Positions 5,320-5,346 of a DNA stretch of 5,346 nt are shown here, in pieces. Each line of letters opens with the position of its first letter. The first letter of the stretch is position 1. This DNA comes from Thermomicrobiaceae bacterium (lineage in GTDB: Bacteria; Chloroflexota; Chloroflexia; Thermomicrobiales; Thermomicrobiaceae). The DNA lies in contig JAICWZ010000157.1 in NCBI GenBank assembly GCA_025966355.1, positions 1 to 5,346 on the forward strand. Direction: 5' to 3'. Below the pieces are notes generated by a model that had not been told where the DNA came from, ran no database searches, and saw only the letters and a list, made by a program, of their open reading frames with translations. The position numbers were made by a program, and so were the translations under genes.

Positions 5320-5346
5320 CTAGAACGGAACATCGTCGAACTCGTC
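5320..5346 (-). CDS. ssb: Single-stranded DNA-binding protein, C-terminal tip only (partial)
   Basis: Only the last eight codons are inside the window, reading DEFDDVPF followed by TAG. This is the conserved acidic tip of bacterial SSB (consensus D-D-D-I/V-P-F), which recruits DNA replication and repair partners through its final Pro-Phe. The assignment rests on this tip together with its position immediately upstream of rpsR, the standard rpsF-ssb-rpsR order. The DNA-binding OB-fold lies beyond the right edge. Confidence 0.85.
   Translation of the reverse strand, partial: DEFDDVPF

Overview
All seven genes recognised in this GC-rich window lie on the minus strand, so transcription runs from the right edge to the left. 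The likely source is a member of the Chloroflexota, possibly of the Thermomicrobia type. This is an inference from three things: a membrane-anchored PpiC-type protein with Thr-Pro-rich tails, an ssb-rpsR pair, and an LpxL/PatA-type acyltransferase beside a phospholipid synthase. No 16S rRNA or other taxonomic marker is present. An actinobacterium or another high-GC lineage is not excluded.

Right end (4961-5346): the last eight codons of ssb, with the acidic tip DDVPF, are followed by rpsR (ribosomal protein bS18). This is the end of the widespread rpsF-ssb-rpsR operon. A gap of about 110 bp holding a long-range inverted repeat separates it from the next gene.

Centre (2280-4851): a membrane-anchored SurA/PpiC-type foldase comes first. 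It has an internal Ala/Pro/Ser/Thr-rich linker, and both histidines normally found in the parvulin active site appear to be replaced. A perfect 13-bp hairpin follows its stop codon. Next is a five-helix membrane protein with a PH-like cytoplasmic domain and a DUF1648-like C-terminal part.

Left end (1-2129): a lipid operon follows a perfect extended -10 promoter (TGTTATAAT). It encodes a CDP-alcohol phosphatidyltransferase, a HAD-IB phosphatase overlapping it by ATGA, and an LpxL/PatA-family lipid acyltransferase cut by the window edge. A coherent reading is that the first enzyme makes a phosphatidyl-alcohol phosphate (PG-phosphate or inositol-phosphate type), the HAD enzyme removes the phosphate, and the acyltransferase modifies a downstream glycolipid or phospholipid. 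The order recalls the mycobacterial pgsA1-patA-pimA cluster, with a phosphatase inserted.

No tRNA, rRNA, CRISPR array, transposase or other mobile element was seen. Nothing in the window amounts to a clearly new system. The most interesting points are the HAD phosphatase as a candidate lipid-phosphate phosphatase and the degenerate parvulin active site.
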